A DNA stretch of 64,000 bases from Luteibacter jiangsuensis (GCF_011742555.1 NZ_JAAQQR010000001.1:434001-498000), one strand, 5' to 3'; positions 1 to 9,037 are shown, counted from the first letter of the stretch. Numbers and translations are program-made. Notes: generated by a model not told the origin, from the sequence alone.

Positions 1-64
1 AAGAAAAAGGCGGGCTGAGAAAGAGCCTTCCTTATTGGGAGGCCCACTGAAAAAGGGCCTTCCC

Positions 65-147
65 TGTGGGAGCCGGCTATGCCGGCGATCCCGCGGCAGC
101 GGGCAACCTTGCCGCGAGCAACCATCGCCGCTGAAGCGGCTCCCACA
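65..147. repeat. REP-like palindromic element, copy 1
   Basis: An 83-base imperfect palindrome begins TGTGGGAGCCGG and ends CGGCTCCCACA. Its inner arms are GCCGGCGATCCCGCGGC and ATCGCCGCTGAAGCGGC. The same element recurs at 5573-5654, 44287-44368 and 58854-58936, always between genes. It looks like a REP/BIME family of extragenic palindromes. Here it lies downstream of the DeoR-type gene. Confidence 0.85.
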
Positions 148-153
148 TGGAGC

Positions 154-178
154 GAGGCCCTGTTTACAACAGGGCCTC
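154..178 (-). terminator. Hairpin after the DeoR-family gene
   Basis: A perfect 9-bp stem (GAGGCCCTG / CAGGGCCTC) with a 7-base loop sits directly after the stop codon of the minus-strand regulator gene. A clear U-tract is missing on the minus strand, so termination is likely but not certain. Confidence 0.55.
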
Positions 179-179
179 T

Positions 180-950
180 TTACATGTGCACCGCGACACC
201 TGCCGCGCGATAGCGCGCCACCACCGCCGCGTCCGTATCGGCGGACACCACCAGATGCGCGATCGCGGTCACCGGGGCCGTGTGATGCGTGGCCGAAGCC
301 ACCAGCTTGTCGGGCGTGGCGATCGCCACCGTTTCCCCGCTGGCCTCGATGATCGCCTGCTTGAACACGGTTTCCTCCTCGTCGTAGGTCCACAGACCAC
401 GTTCGGGATCGAGCGCGCATACGCCGGGGAAGCAGAGGTCGGCGCGAATGTCCTGCGCATGCCGCACCGTGCGCGATCCGATCGCGCCGCCTATGCGCGC
501 ATCTACATGTCCACCCAGCAGGATCACCTCGAAGCCGGGACGTCCGAGCACGGCCATCGCCACATCCGGCGCGTTGGTCACCACCGTGAGAGCACGGTTC
601 TCCGGCAGCGCCTTGGCCAGCGCCGTGTTGGTGGAACCAGCGTCGACGAACAGGATCTGCCCTTCCCCGACCAGCCCCGCCGCCACGCGTGCGAGGGCAC
701 GCTTCAGTTCCGAACGCTCGCGATGCCGCTCGTCCAGGGGCGCTACATGCTGCATGAGCAACGCACCGCCATACACACGACGGCACAGACCCTGCGAAGC
801 CAGGTCGCGCAGGTCGCGGCGTATGGAATCTTCCGAGACACGGAATTCGTGCGCGAGATCGGCGGCCACGACCTTGCCGTCGCGCCCCAGCCGTTCGAGG
901 ATCAGCTGCTGCCGCTCGCGCGGAAGCGTGGTTTCGGGCGTCGCGTTCAT
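180..950 (-). CDS. DeoR/GlpR-family transcriptional regulator
   Basis: This 256-residue protein has the DeoR layout. An N-terminal helix-turn-helix lies at about residues 10-65, with the recognition-helix pattern VSEDSIRRDLRDL. A sugar-phosphate sensor domain follows, containing the DAGSTNTALA ligand loop and a C-terminal DEEE/KQAI region. Such repressors usually sense a phosphorylated sugar. The chosen ATG overlaps the stop of the upstream HAD gene as ATGA, which indicates translational coupling; longer upstream reading is in the HAD gene's shadow. It is the last gene of an MFS-HAD-DeoR operon, so it probably regulates uptake and dephosphorylation of an unknown sugar or related metabolite. 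The effector cannot be told from sequence. Confidence 0.88.
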   Translation of the reverse strand: MNATPETTLPRERQQLILERLGRDGKVVAADLAHEFRVSEDSIRRDLRDLASQGLCRRVYGGALLMQHVAPLDERHRERSELKRALARVAAGLVGEGQILFVDAGSTNTALAKALPENRALTVVTNAPDVAMAVLGRPGFEVILLGGHVDARIGGAIGSRTVRHAQDIRADLCFPGVCALDPERGLWTYDEEETVFKQAIIEASGETVAIATPDKLVASATHHTAPVTAIAHLVVSADTDAAVVARYRAAGVAVHM

Positions 951-1567
951 CGCGGAAGGAAACCCAGTCCCACCAGTTCGGCACGCAGCTGGGCTGGGGT
1001 ATGGAAATGGATGCCATGGATACCGAGGGCTTCCGCGGCCACCACGTTCGCCTTGTTGTCGTCGATGAAGACGGCACGCGTGGGATCGACGTCGTAGCGT
1101 TCGAGCAGGGTCTGGTAGAGCTTCGGGTCGGGTTTCACCATGCCTTCCTGGCCCGATACGACGATGCCGTCGAACAGCGCGAGGAAGTCGAAGCGCTCGA
1201 TCGCCACGGGGAAGGTTTCCTGCGACCAGTTCGTGAGGCCGTAGAGCGGATGCCCCGCTTCCTTGAGCTCGCGCAGGATATGCAGACTGTCGTCGATGGC
1301 GCCGCCGAGCGTTTCTTCCCAACGATGCTGATAGGCCGCGATGAGTTCGGCCTTGGTCGGATGTTCTTCGGTGAGGAGGCGAACCGCTTCGTCCCAGGAA
1401 CGGCCCGCATCCTGTTGCAGGTTCCATTCCGGCGTGGTGACTTCGGCGAGGAACGCCTCCATGGCCGCCTCGTCGTCGCCGAACAGCTTGCGGTAGAGGT
1501 AGCGTGGGTTCCAGTCGATGAGGACGCCGCCGAAATCGAAGATCACGACATCGCGTTTGCTGTGCAT
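947..1567 (-). CDS. HAD-superfamily hydrolase (HAD-IA, YihX-like)
   Basis: The 206-residue protein has the HAD core. Motif I is VIFDFGGVLIDW, motif II the Thr of GLTNW, motif III the Lys of GMVKPDP, and motif IV FIDDNKANV. In motif I the second Asp of the usual DxD is Gly. This is common in the YihX / epoxide-hydrolase-N-terminal-like subgroup, so phosphatase activity is plausible but not assured. The start lies 10 bases after the MFS stop, and the stop overlaps the DeoR start by 4 bases. The likely role is cytosolic phosphatase acting on the substrate handled by the neighbouring transporter and regulator. Confidence 0.85.
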   Translation of the reverse strand: MHSKRDVVIFDFGGVLIDWNPRYLYRKLFGDDEAAMEAFLAEVTTPEWNLQQDAGRSWDEAVRLLTEEHPTKAELIAAYQHRWEETLGGAIDDSLHILRELKEAGHPLYGLTNWSQETFPVAIERFDFLALFDGIVVSGQEGMVKPDPKLYQTLLERYDVDPTRAVFIDDNKANVVAAEALGIHGIHFHTPAQLRAELVGLGFLPR

Positions 1568-1577
1568 GGTTGGCTCC

Positions 1578-2696
1578 TTAACGCCGCGCGATGGACGCGC
1601 AGGCCGAGACGACGACGAGCAGCACGGCCACGCCGGCAAGGGCGATGGAAAGGCTGCTGTGCTGGGCGACGAAGCCGATGGCCGCGGGGCCGGCGAGCAT
1701 GCCTGCATAACCCAGCGAGGTGACGGTGGCGATGGCGATGCCCGGCGAGGTACGCGGCTGGCGGCCCGCGGCGCTGAACAGCACGGGGACGATGTTCGAC
1801 GCGCCCATGCCGACCAGCACGAAACCCAGGAGCGCCGCGGGGCCCCAGGGCAGCATCGTGGCGAGGAAGAAGCCCAGCGCGGCGAGGAAGGCACCGGCAC
1901 GGACGATCGTCACCGGCCCGACCCACGCGGTGATGCGATCGCCCAGGAGGCGTCCGCATGCCATGGCGATGGAGAAAGCCGCGTAACCCAGGCCGGCGAG
2001 CGAGGGATCGAAGCCGCGCGAATAACGCAGGAACACCGCGCTCCAGTCCAGCATCGCCCCTTCGGCGAGGAACACCACGAGGCAGAGGAAGCCAAGCAGG
2101 AGCACCGCGGCGGAAGGCAGACGGAAGATGGAATGCTTTTCGTCCGTGTCGTGCAGGCGGACGATGAAATGCCGCCATTGCGTGGCGACGATCGCCAGCA
2201 GGCCGCCGGACACGGCCAGCGCGCCGCTGGTAAGCGGCATGCCCGCTTTCAGCAAGGCAGCCATGCCGGCCGAACCGACCAGACCGCCCACGCTGAAGAG
2301 GCCATGGAAGCCCGACATCATCGGCTTGCCGGCATGTTTCTCCACATCCACCGCATGCGCGTTCATGGCGACGTCGACCACGCCCAGCGACGCGCCGAAA
2401 AACCACAGCGCCGCACCCAGCCAATACGCATCCGGCGCCATCGTCAGCAACGGCAACGCCACGCATACCAGCAAGGCGCTGACACCGATCACGTCGCGAT
2501 TGCCATAGCGGTGGGTGAGGAACCCCGCCAGGGGCATCGCCATCACCGCGCCGAAACCCATGCACAGCAGCACGAGACCGAGCGTGGCTTCGTCCAGGCC
2601 CAGCCTGGCTTTGGCGTAAGGAACCATGGGCGCCCAGCTGGCCATGCCGATGCCGGAGAGCAGGAAGATGAGTCGGGTGGCGCGGGCGGGACGCAT
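1578..2696 (-). CDS. MFS transporter, YbjJ-like
   Basis: A 372-residue inner-membrane protein with about 11-12 hydrophobic segments. It resembles the E. coli YbjJ type: SGIGMASWAPMVP near the N-terminus, then MSGFHGLFSVGG in the middle loop. YbjJ-type genes also neighbour a HAD phosphatase in enterobacteria (ybjI), which matches the arrangement here. The start at 2696 is preceded by AAAGGA about 6-8 bases upstream. Upstream in-frame extension would run into the lexA2 control region and is rejected. The substrate is unknown; sugars or their derivatives are the guess from the DeoR partner. Confidence 0.85.
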   Translation of the reverse strand: MRPARATRLIFLLSGIGMASWAPMVPYAKARLGLDEATLGLVLLCMGFGAVMAMPLAGFLTHRYGNRDVIGVSALLVCVALPLLTMAPDAYWLGAALWFFGASLGVVDVAMNAHAVDVEKHAGKPMMSGFHGLFSVGGLVGSAGMAALLKAGMPLTSGALAVSGGLLAIVATQWRHFIVRLHDTDEKHSIFRLPSAAVLLLGFLCLVVFLAEGAMLDWSAVFLRYSRGFDPSLAGLGYAAFSIAMACGRLLGDRITAWVGPVTIVRAGAFLAALGFFLATMLPWGPAALLGFVLVGMGASNIVPVLFSAAGRQPRTSPGIAIATVTSLGYAGMLAGPAAIGFVAQHSSLSIALAGVAVLLVVVSACASIARR

Positions 2697-2766
2697 AGGT
2701 TTCCTTTGCGAAACGAATGCGCAGCACTGTACGAAATCGTGCAACAACGTGCAAACAATTTTCCAC

Positions 2767-2802
2767 TTGCACCGCACCTCGTACATCTGTACAAATGTAC
2801 GC
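2767..2802 (+). promoter_or_regulatory. lexA2 promoter with two overlapping LexA2 operators
   Basis: Three GTAC motifs at 2781-2784, 2789-2792 and 2797-2800 are separated by 4 bases each. They create two overlapping GTAC-N4-GTAC boxes; the second reads TGTACAAATGTACG. This is the palindrome known for the second LexA of Xanthomonas and related to the Pseudomonas putida LexA2 box. A possible -35 TTGCAC (2767-2772) and -10 TACAAA (2790-2795), 17 bases apart, place the -10 inside the operator. The expected transcript start would fall at or next to the ATG at 2803, implying a leaderless mRNA and simple autorepression. Confidence 0.75.
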
Positions 2803-3429
2803 ATGTCGACACCTACCCTTACAGAGCGTCAGCAAAAGACCCTCGCCTTCCTGCGGGAATACCTGCAGAGCCAGGGTCTCCCACCCACACTGCGCGAAAT
2901 CGCTGAGGCTCTGGGCTTCTCCAGCCACAGCTCCGCCCAGGCCTGCGTGGAGTCGCTGGTAAGGAAGGGTGTGCTGGAACGCTCGCCGCAGCACCGTGGT
3001 CTGCGCCTGCCCGCGGGCGACACCGGTTATCGGGGTACCGCCGCCGCCAACGACCTGCCGCTGGTCGGTCGCGTGGCCGCGGGTTCGCCCATCCTCGCCG
3101 AAGAGAACATCGAGGCGCAGCTCGAAGTCGATCCCGCGCTGTTCCGCCCGCGCGCCGACTACCTGCTTCGCGTGGTGGGCCTGAGCATGCGCGACGCCGG
3201 CATCCTCGACGGCGACCTGCTCGCCGTGCACAAGACCGCCACGGCGAACGACGGCCAGATCGTCGTCGCCCGCCTCGACGACGAAGTGACCGTGAAGCGC
3301 CTGAAGCACGAACGCGGTCGCCTCCTTCTGCTTCCCGAAAACCCCGACTTCGATCCCATCGAAGTCGACCCTCGCCGCCATGCGTTCGCCATCGAAGGGC
3401 GTTACGTCGGCATCATCCGCAGGACCTGA
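2803..3429 (+). CDS. lexA: LexA2-type SOS repressor
   Basis: This 208-residue repressor controls the following imuA-imuB-dnaE2 genes and itself. The N-terminal winged helix (about residues 5-65, LTERQQKTLAFL and PTLREIAEALGF) is followed by the S24 autoprotease domain. The scissile Ala93-Gly94 lies in VGRVAAGSP, the nucleophile is Ser128 in GLSMRD, and the base is Lys165 in VTVKRL. The start was chosen because the operator ends two bases before it and the upstream frame would translate the operator. No Shine-Dalgarno is visible, in keeping with leaderless translation. RecA-stimulated self-cleavage on DNA damage should derepress the operon. The name LexA2 rests on context and operator type. 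Confidence 0.93.
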   Translation: MSTPTLTERQQKTLAFLREYLQSQGLPPTLREIAEALGFSSHSSAQACVESLVRKGVLERSPQHRGLRLPAGDTGYRGTAAANDLPLVGRVAAGSPILAEENIEAQLEVDPALFRPRADYLLRVVGLSMRDAGILDGDLLAVHKTATANDGQIVVARLDDEVTVKRLKHERGRLLLLPENPDFDPIEVDPRRHAFAIEGRYVGIIRRT

Positions 3430-3431
3430 CC

Positions 3432-4061
3432 ATGAACGCCATCGCCTCACCGACTCTCGCCCAGGTGCTCGACCATCCCGGTATCTGGCGCCGGTCAGCC
3501 GATCGCCAGCCGCGCGTGCGCGCCCTGGCCACGGGCTGGACCTCGCTGGACGCGAAGCTTCCCGGCGGCGGCTGGCCGCAGGGCGCGCTGAGCGAGATCC
3601 TGTACGAACACGATGGCCTGGGCGAACTGGATCTGGTCATGCCCGCGCTGGCCGCGCTTACTCAGGAACATCGCCGGGTGATCTTCGTGGCACCGCCTTA
3701 CCTGCCCTATGCGCCCGCCCTCGCGGCGGCCGGCGTCGACCTGCGCTTCCTGCATGAAATCCACGCCGGCAGCACCGAGGCCGCATGGAGCATGGAACAG
3801 TGCCTGCGTTCGGGCTGCTGCGGCGCGGTGGTCGGCTGGTTGCCCGACATCGACTACCGCAGCCTGCGTCGACTGCAGTTGGCCGCGGAAAGCGGCGACG
3901 CCTGCGCCATGCTCTTCCGTTCTGCCGAGCACGCCGCACAGAACAGTCCGGCCGCGCTTCGCCTCAAGGTCAGCAACACTGACGAAGCCACCTACGTGGA
4001 CGTGCTCAAGTCACGGGGTCTGCTGACCACCACCGCTCCGCTGCTGCGCATGCGGGCCTGA
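3432..4061 (+). CDS. imuA: ImuA, mutasome accessory protein (RecA-fold)
   Basis: The 209-residue protein follows lexA after two bases. It belongs to the ImuA (SulA-like/RecA-like) family that supports DnaE2-dependent translesion synthesis. The N-terminal segment GWTSLDAKLPGGGWPQGALSEIL-like region (split here; residues about 35-58) corresponds to the RecA nucleotide-binding region, but the Walker A lysine is not present in its usual form, as is common in ImuA. RecA interaction and recruitment of ImuB are the roles known for the family. Position and length agree with the lexA2-imuA-imuB-dnaE2 cassettes of Xanthomonadales and pseudomonads. Confidence 0.9.
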   Translation: MNAIASPTLAQVLDHPGIWRRSADRQPRVRALATGWTSLDAKLPGGGWPQGALSEILYEHDGLGELDLVMPALAALTQEHRRVIFVAPPYLPYAPALAAAGVDLRFLHEIHAGSTEAAWSMEQCLRSGCCGAVVGWLPDIDYRSLRRLQLAAESGDACAMLFRSAEHAAQNSPAALRLKVSNTDEATYVDVLKSRGLLTTTAPLLRMRA

Positions 4062-4134
4062 TGGAAGCCTTCATGACGCCGCCTCATCCACGCCGTCATG
4101 ACGGACGCACCGTCGTCGCCATCCTTACGCAGCC

Positions 4135-5544
4135 ATGCTTTGGGCCTGTCTCCGTTTTCCCGGCCTGGCGTTCTCCGCCGCCTTTGCCGCGACACCGGAG
4201 GCAGGCCCCTCCGCCCTGCTGGACCACAAGGCGCGCCAGCGCCTGATTGCCGCGACGAACGCCGAGGCCTCATCACTCGGCGTTCGTCGCGGACAAAGCC
4301 TCGCCGCTGCGCGCGCCTTGTGTCCCGCTCTCGAAGTACGCCCCCGCGATCCCATCGCGGAAGAACGCCTGCTCACCGAACTGGCCGCCTGGTGCTACCA
4401 GTTCAGTGGGCATGTGAGCCTCGTGCCGCCGAATGCGCTCCTGATGGAAGTCGGGGCCAGCCTGCGTCTGTTCGACGGCTGGCCCGTGCTGGCCGAAAGA
4501 TTACGTAGCGGCCTCGTCGGGCAAGGCCACGCGCACACGCTGGCGGCAACGCCATTCGCCGCCGCCTCCTGGGTTTTCGCCGCCAGCGCAGACGGCATGG
4601 TGTTGCCCGACCACGAAGGCGTGCGACGCATGCTCCGCGCCTTGCCGCTGGCACAGAGCGGCCTGCCCGTCGCGACCGTGGCATCGCTGCAGGCGATGGG
4701 CTTCCGCCGTCTTGCCGAAGTGATCCGCCTGCCGCGTCCCGAACTCACCCGGCGCATCGGGCGCGAGGGCGTGAACTGGCTCGACCGCGTGCAAGGGCAT
4801 GCCTCCGACGTATTGCCCGCCTGGCAGCCCCCGGCCAGCTTCCGGCAGAAGATCGAATTCGACGCCGAACTGGACGGCAGTCAGCCACTGCTCTTTCCAT
4901 TGCGCCGCCTTACCCGCTCGCTCGCCAATCTTCTTGCCGCGCGCGATGGCGGCGTGCAGCGTTTCACGCTTGTCCTCGAACATGCCCGCGGCGAAACCAC
5001 CCACGTCGTCGTGGCCATGGCCGCGCCGCAGCGCGATGCCGAGCGATTGTTCGAGCTGGCCCGCACGCGCCTGGAACGTACCGCCCTGCCCGCTCCCGCG
5101 CGGTCGATCGAACTGGAAGCCGCCGAACTACCGGTATTCCGGCCGCCCGTTCGCGACCTGTTCGAGCCGGTGCGGGGCGATGGCCTGGACTGGCCCACCC
5201 TCGACGAACGCCTGCGCGCCCGCCTTGGCGACGCGGCGCTGCGCCAGATCGCGCTGGTCGCCGATCACCGTCCCGAATATGCCTCCCGCTATGGCAAGCC
5301 CACCGACACGGTGTCGCCGCCGCGCCAGCGCCGTCCGCTCTGGCTGCTGCGGCGGCCGCAACCGATGCGACCGGAGCCAGCCGCCGTGCTCGCCGGCCCC
5401 GAGCGCATCGAAAGCGGCTGGTGGGACGGCGGCGACACGCGCCGCGACTACTACATCGTGCGCACCGCGCAAGGACAACACGCCTGGGCGTACCTGCCGC
5501 CCGGCACGCTCGACGGCTGGATGCTGCACGGCTGGTTTGCTTGA
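4135..5544 (+). CDS. imuB: ImuB, catalytically degenerate Y-family polymerase-like protein
   Basis: This 469-residue Y-family homologue acts as the clamp-binding hub of the ImuA-ImuB-DnaE2 mutasome. The first strand reads LWACLRFPGLAF, and the acidic catalytic residues of true Y-family polymerases are absent, as expected for ImuB. The helix-hairpin-helix region (RMLRALPLAQ, SLQAMGFRRLAEV, about residues 163-200) and the little-finger start (PLLFPLRRLTRSL, about residue 250) are present. A stop at 4099-4101 in the same frame makes ATG 4135 the only usual start. The 73-base spacing after imuA is longer than normal and lacks a clear ribosome site. Confidence 0.9.
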   Translation: MLWACLRFPGLAFSAAFAATPEAGPSALLDHKARQRLIAATNAEASSLGVRRGQSLAAARALCPALEVRPRDPIAEERLLTELAAWCYQFSGHVSLVPPNALLMEVGASLRLFDGWPVLAERLRSGLVGQGHAHTLAATPFAAASWVFAASADGMVLPDHEGVRRMLRALPLAQSGLPVATVASLQAMGFRRLAEVIRLPRPELTRRIGREGVNWLDRVQGHASDVLPAWQPPASFRQKIEFDAELDGSQPLLFPLRRLTRSLANLLAARDGGVQRFTLVLEHARGETTHVVVAMAAPQRDAERLFELARTRLERTALPAPARSIELEAAELPVFRPPVRDLFEPVRGDGLDWPTLDERLRARLGDAALRQIALVADHRPEYASRYGKPTDTVSPPRQRRPLWLLRRPQPMRPEPAAVLAGPERIESGWWDGGDTRRDYYIVRTAQGQHAWAYLPPGTLDGWMLHGWFA

Positions 5545-5572
5545 GATGACATGTTTTTGCACACAGACCTCT

Positions 5573-5654
5573 TGTGGGAGCCGCTTCAGCGGCGATCCCG
5601 CGGCAGCGGGCCAAAACACGGCAAGCCCCCATCGCCGCTGAAGCGGCTCCCACA
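5573..5654. repeat. REP-like palindromic element, copy 2, inside the mutasome operon
   Basis: An 82-base inverted repeat runs from TGTGGGAGCCGC to GCGGCTCCCACA. It fills most of the 124-base gap between imuB and dnaE2. Its two ends are nearly perfect inverted copies (GAGCCGCTTCAGCGGCGAT against ATCGCCGCTGAAGCGGCTC). In RNA it would form a long hairpin between the two reading frames. It belongs to the same family as 65-147. Confidence 0.88.
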
Positions 5655-5668
5655 TTGCCCTGCTTTTT

Positions 5669-8600
5669 ATGCCGCTCATAGACGCGACCCATAGGCTTCC
5701 CGCCAACGACGAGGACACATGCGTTCCCGCCTATGCGGAGCTGCACGCACTCAGCGACTTCAGCTTCCAGCGCGGCGCCTCCAGCGCGCGGGAACTGTTC
5801 GAGCGGGCGAAAGCCATCGGCTACTCCGCACTGGCGATAACCGACGAGTGCTCGCTTTCCGGCATCGTACGCGGGCTGGAAGCCTCGCTGGAAACCGGTC
5901 TTCCGATGATCGTCGGCAGCGAGTTCCGCCTTTCCGACGGCACCGTCGTGGTCCTGCTGGTGGAAGACCAGGCCGGGTACACGGAACTGTGCCGGCTGAT
6001 CACGCTCGGTCGCCGGCGTGTGGCCAAGGGCCGTTACGAACTCCATCGCGCCGATATCGAGTCGCTGGGGCCCGGCTTGTGTCTGCTGTGGGCACCTGGC
6101 CCCTACACCGCCACGGAGGCGACGACGCACGAAGCGCGCGCCACCTGGGTGGCGACGCATTTCGCGGGGCGTGCGTGGCTCGCCGTGGAATTGCACCGCG
6201 GTCAGCACGACACCGCCGACCTGGCCGCGCTGCGCCAGATCGGCGAGCGTCACGGCCTGCCCTGCGTGGCCGCGGGCGATGTCCACATGCACCAGCGGAA
6301 CCGTCGTGCCCTGCAAGACGTGATGACGGCGATCCGCATCGGCAAACCGTTGGCGGAAGCGGGACATGCACTTTTCCCCAACGGCGAACGCCACCTGCGC
6401 AAGCGCGAAACGATCGCCCGCATCTATCCGCGCGAACTGGTGGAGGTAACCCTCGTCGTCGCCGCCCGCTGCACCGGCTTCGACATCCGCAAGATCGACT
6501 ACGTCTATCCCCGCGAACTGGTACCCGAAGGCCTGGACCATGCCACCCATCTGCGCCGCCTGACCTACGAAGGTGCCGCCACACGCTGGCCCGAAGGCAT
6601 CTCCGCGCCCATCGTGGAACGCATCGAAAAGGAACTGGCCCTCATCGCGCACAAGGCGTACGAAGCCTTCTTCCTCACCGTGCAAGACATCGTCCGCTTC
6701 GCGCGCTCGAAGCAGATCCTTTGCCAGGGTCGCGGTTCGGCCGCCAATTCGGTGGTCTGCTTCTGCCTGGGCATCACCGAGGTGGATCCTGCCCGCGTCT
6801 CCACCCTGTTCGAGCGCTTCATTTCCATCGAACGCGACGAGCCGCCGGATATCGATGTCGACTTCGAGCACGAACGGCGCGAGGAAGTCCTCCAGTACGT
6901 ATTCGACAAATACGGGCGGGAACGCGCCGCCCTCGCCGCCACGGTCATCAGTTACCGCAGCAAGAGCGCGGCGCGCGACGTCGGCCGTGCGCTGGGCCTT
7001 TCGGAAGACCAGCTCGACCAGCTCAGCCGCGCCTATTCGCATGCCCATGGCGACGTCTCCATCGTCGAGCGCCTGAGCGAGCGCGGCTTCGATGTCGGCA
7101 GCCGTACCATTCGCCAGCTCATGTTCCTGGTGAACGAACTGGTGGGCATGCCGCGGCATCTCTCGCAGCATGTCGGCGGCTTCGTCATTTCCGACACACC
7201 GTTGCACCATCTGGTACCGGTGGAAAACGCCGCGATGGACAACCGCACCATCATCCAGTGGGACAAGGACGATCTGGAAACCATGAAACTGCTCAAGGTC
7301 GACTGCCTCGCGCTGGGCATGCTCACGTGCATGCGCAAGGCGATCGACCTGCTGCGCGCGCAAGGCGGACCGGATTACCGGCGGCTGGCCGATATTCCCG
7401 ACAACGACGACGCCACTTACGCGATGATCCAGGAAGCGGACACCGTCGGCGTGTTCCAGATCGAATCGCGCGCGCAGATGTCCATGCTGCCTCGCCTCAA
7501 ACCCAGGGAGTACTACGACCTGGTGATCCAGGTGGCGATCGTTCGCCCAGGCCCCATCCAGGGCGGCATGGTTCATCCCTATCTGGAACGGCGCAAGCTG
7601 CCCCCGCACGAGATCGTCTACGAGAAAAATGTGAAGGAAGTACTGGGACGCACCCTTGGCGTGCCCATCTTCCAGGAGCAGGTCATGGCGCTCCTGCAAA
7701 GGGTGGCGGACTTCAGCGCGGACGAAGCGGATCACCTGCGCCGTTCCATGGCCGCATGGAAGCGGCGCGGCGGCCTGGAGAAATTCGACGGGAAGATCCG
7801 CCAGAACATGGCGAAGAACGGTTACTCGCCCGAGTTCATCCAGCAGATCATCGACCAGATCAAAGGCTTCGGCAGTTACGGCTTTCCCGAATCGCATGCG
7901 GCGGGCTTCGCGCTCATCGCTTATGCGTCGTCCTATCTCAAATGCCACCACCCGGAAATCTTTACCTGCGCGCTGCTCAATAGCCAGCCCATGGGCTTCT
8001 ATGCACCTGCGCAACTCGTGGCCGACGCACGCCGGCACGGCGTGCAGGTACGGCCGCCGGACGTCACGGCCAGTCATTGGGATTGCACACTCGAGCCCAT
8101 CGAAGGGCATCCCGGCAAGCATGCCCTGCGGCTCGGACTGCGCCTGGTGACCGGTTTGTCCGCCGGCCTGGGCGAACGCATCGTCGCCGCGCGCGCAACC
8201 GCCCCCTTCCGCGACCTTGCCGATCTCTCCCGCCGCGCCGGCCTCACCCGATTCGAACGCGAACGACTCGCCGACGCCGGGGCGCTTCGCGTGCTCAGCG
8301 GCCACCGCCATCGCGCCCGCTGGGAAAGCTCGGGCATCGAACGCAGCTTGCCCTTGATCGACGCCGTCGCGGAAACACGTCCTGCCCTGCGGCCGCCGAC
8401 ACTTGCCGAAAATGTGTTCGCCGACTACGCCACCCACGGCCTGTCGCTGACCTCGCATCCCCTGCGGCTCATTCGCAAGAACTTGCTGGCCAGGCGCGCG
8501 CGGCGCGCCAGCGACCTCCAGAACGAACGCAACGGCACCTGGCTGCGTCATGCCGGCCTGGTCACCGTGCGTCAGCGCCCGCAAACCGCCAGCGGCATCA

Positions 8601-8818
8601 CCTTCGTCACGCTGGAAGACGAAACCGGCCAGATCAACGTCATTGTTCGCCCGAAGGTGGCCGAAGCCTGCCGCCATGCCCTGCTCGACGCGGTATTACT
8701 GGCAGTCGACGGGCAGTGGCAGGCCATCGATGGCGTATGCCACCTCGTCGCCCACCGCCTCCACGACTTCAGCGCGCTGCTGCCGGAACTCGGCTCCGTC
8801 TCTCGCGACTTCCATTGA
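5669..8818 (+). CDS. dnaE2: DnaE2, error-prone DNA polymerase III alpha-type subunit
   Basis: A 1049-residue C-family polymerase that performs mutagenic translesion synthesis with ImuA and ImuB. The N-terminal PHP domain (about residues 12-230) starts YAELHALSDFSFQRGAS. The polymerase palm has the PPDIDVDFEHERR motif with catalytic Asp residues at about 394-396. A helix-hairpin-helix region and a C-terminal OB fold (GLVTVRQRPQTASGITF) follow. The length matches DnaE2 (about 1030-1080) and is shorter than replicative DnaE. The ATG at 5669 lies just beyond the REP element, and no strong ribosome site is visible. Expression presumably depends on read-through from the lexA2 promoter across the palindrome, or on an unseen promoter. 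Confidence 0.95.
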   Translation: MPLIDATHRLPANDEDTCVPAYAELHALSDFSFQRGASSARELFERAKAIGYSALAITDECSLSGIVRGLEASLETGLPMIVGSEFRLSDGTVVVLLVEDQAGYTELCRLITLGRRRVAKGRYELHRADIESLGPGLCLLWAPGPYTATEATTHEARATWVATHFAGRAWLAVELHRGQHDTADLAALRQIGERHGLPCVAAGDVHMHQRNRRALQDVMTAIRIGKPLAEAGHALFPNGERHLRKRETIARIYPRELVEVTLVVAARCTGFDIRKIDYVYPRELVPEGLDHATHLRRLTYEGAATRWPEGISAPIVERIEKELALIAHKAYEAFFLTVQDIVRFARSKQILCQGRGSAANSVVCFCLGITEVDPARVSTLFERFISIERDEPPDIDVDFEHERREEVLQYVFDKYGRERAALAATVISYRSKSAARDVGRALGLSEDQLDQLSRAYSHAHGDVSIVERLSERGFDVGSRTIRQLMFLVNELVGMPRHLSQHVGGFVISDTPLHHLVPVENAAMDNRTIIQWDKDDLETMKLLKVDCLALGMLTCMRKAIDLLRAQGGPDYRRLADIPDNDDATYAMIQEADTVGVFQIESRAQMSMLPRLKPREYYDLVIQVAIVRPGPIQGGMVHPYLERRKLPPHEIVYEKNVKEVLGRTLGVPIFQEQVMALLQRVADFSADEADHLRRSMAAWKRRGGLEKFDGKIRQNMAKNGYSPEFIQQIIDQIKGFGSYGFPESHAAGFALIAYASSYLKCHHPEIFTCALLNSQPMGFYAPAQLVADARRHGVQVRPPDVTASHWDCTLEPIEGHPGKHALRLGLRLVTGLSAGLGERIVAARATAPFRDLADLSRRAGLTRFERERLADAGALRVLSGHRHRARWESSGIERSLPLIDAVAETRPALRPPTLAENVFADYATHGLSLTSHPLRLIRKNLLARRARRASDLQNERNGTWLRHAGLVTVRQRPQTASGITFVTLEDETGQINVIVRPKVAEACRHALLDAVLLAVDGQWQAIDGVCHLVAHRLHDFSALLPELGSVSRDFH

Positions 8819-9037
8819 GCGTTTCAACGATGTGCCACATTGCCGCCGTCGCTTAACGCTGCCTAATTTTCTCCTGAATGGTCACCTAAGAATTGCTGCT
8901 TTGCGAAGACCACGCCGGGGCGAAAGGGGATAGCTTCTGCACACCGCGTCAACATCCGGTCTTACCGGTGAGCGATGTCCACTGCGCCGGGCATCGCATC
9001 TTTTCCCAAGGCGCCATCTGTTCGAAGGAGATTCGTC

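Noticed and set aside
4964-8677. A very long open frame (over 1200 codons) on the minus strand opposite imuB and dnaE2
   Set aside because: It is antisense to well-supported ImuB/DnaE2 motifs. GC-rich codon bias often leaves such shadow frames open; it shows no domain or start signal.
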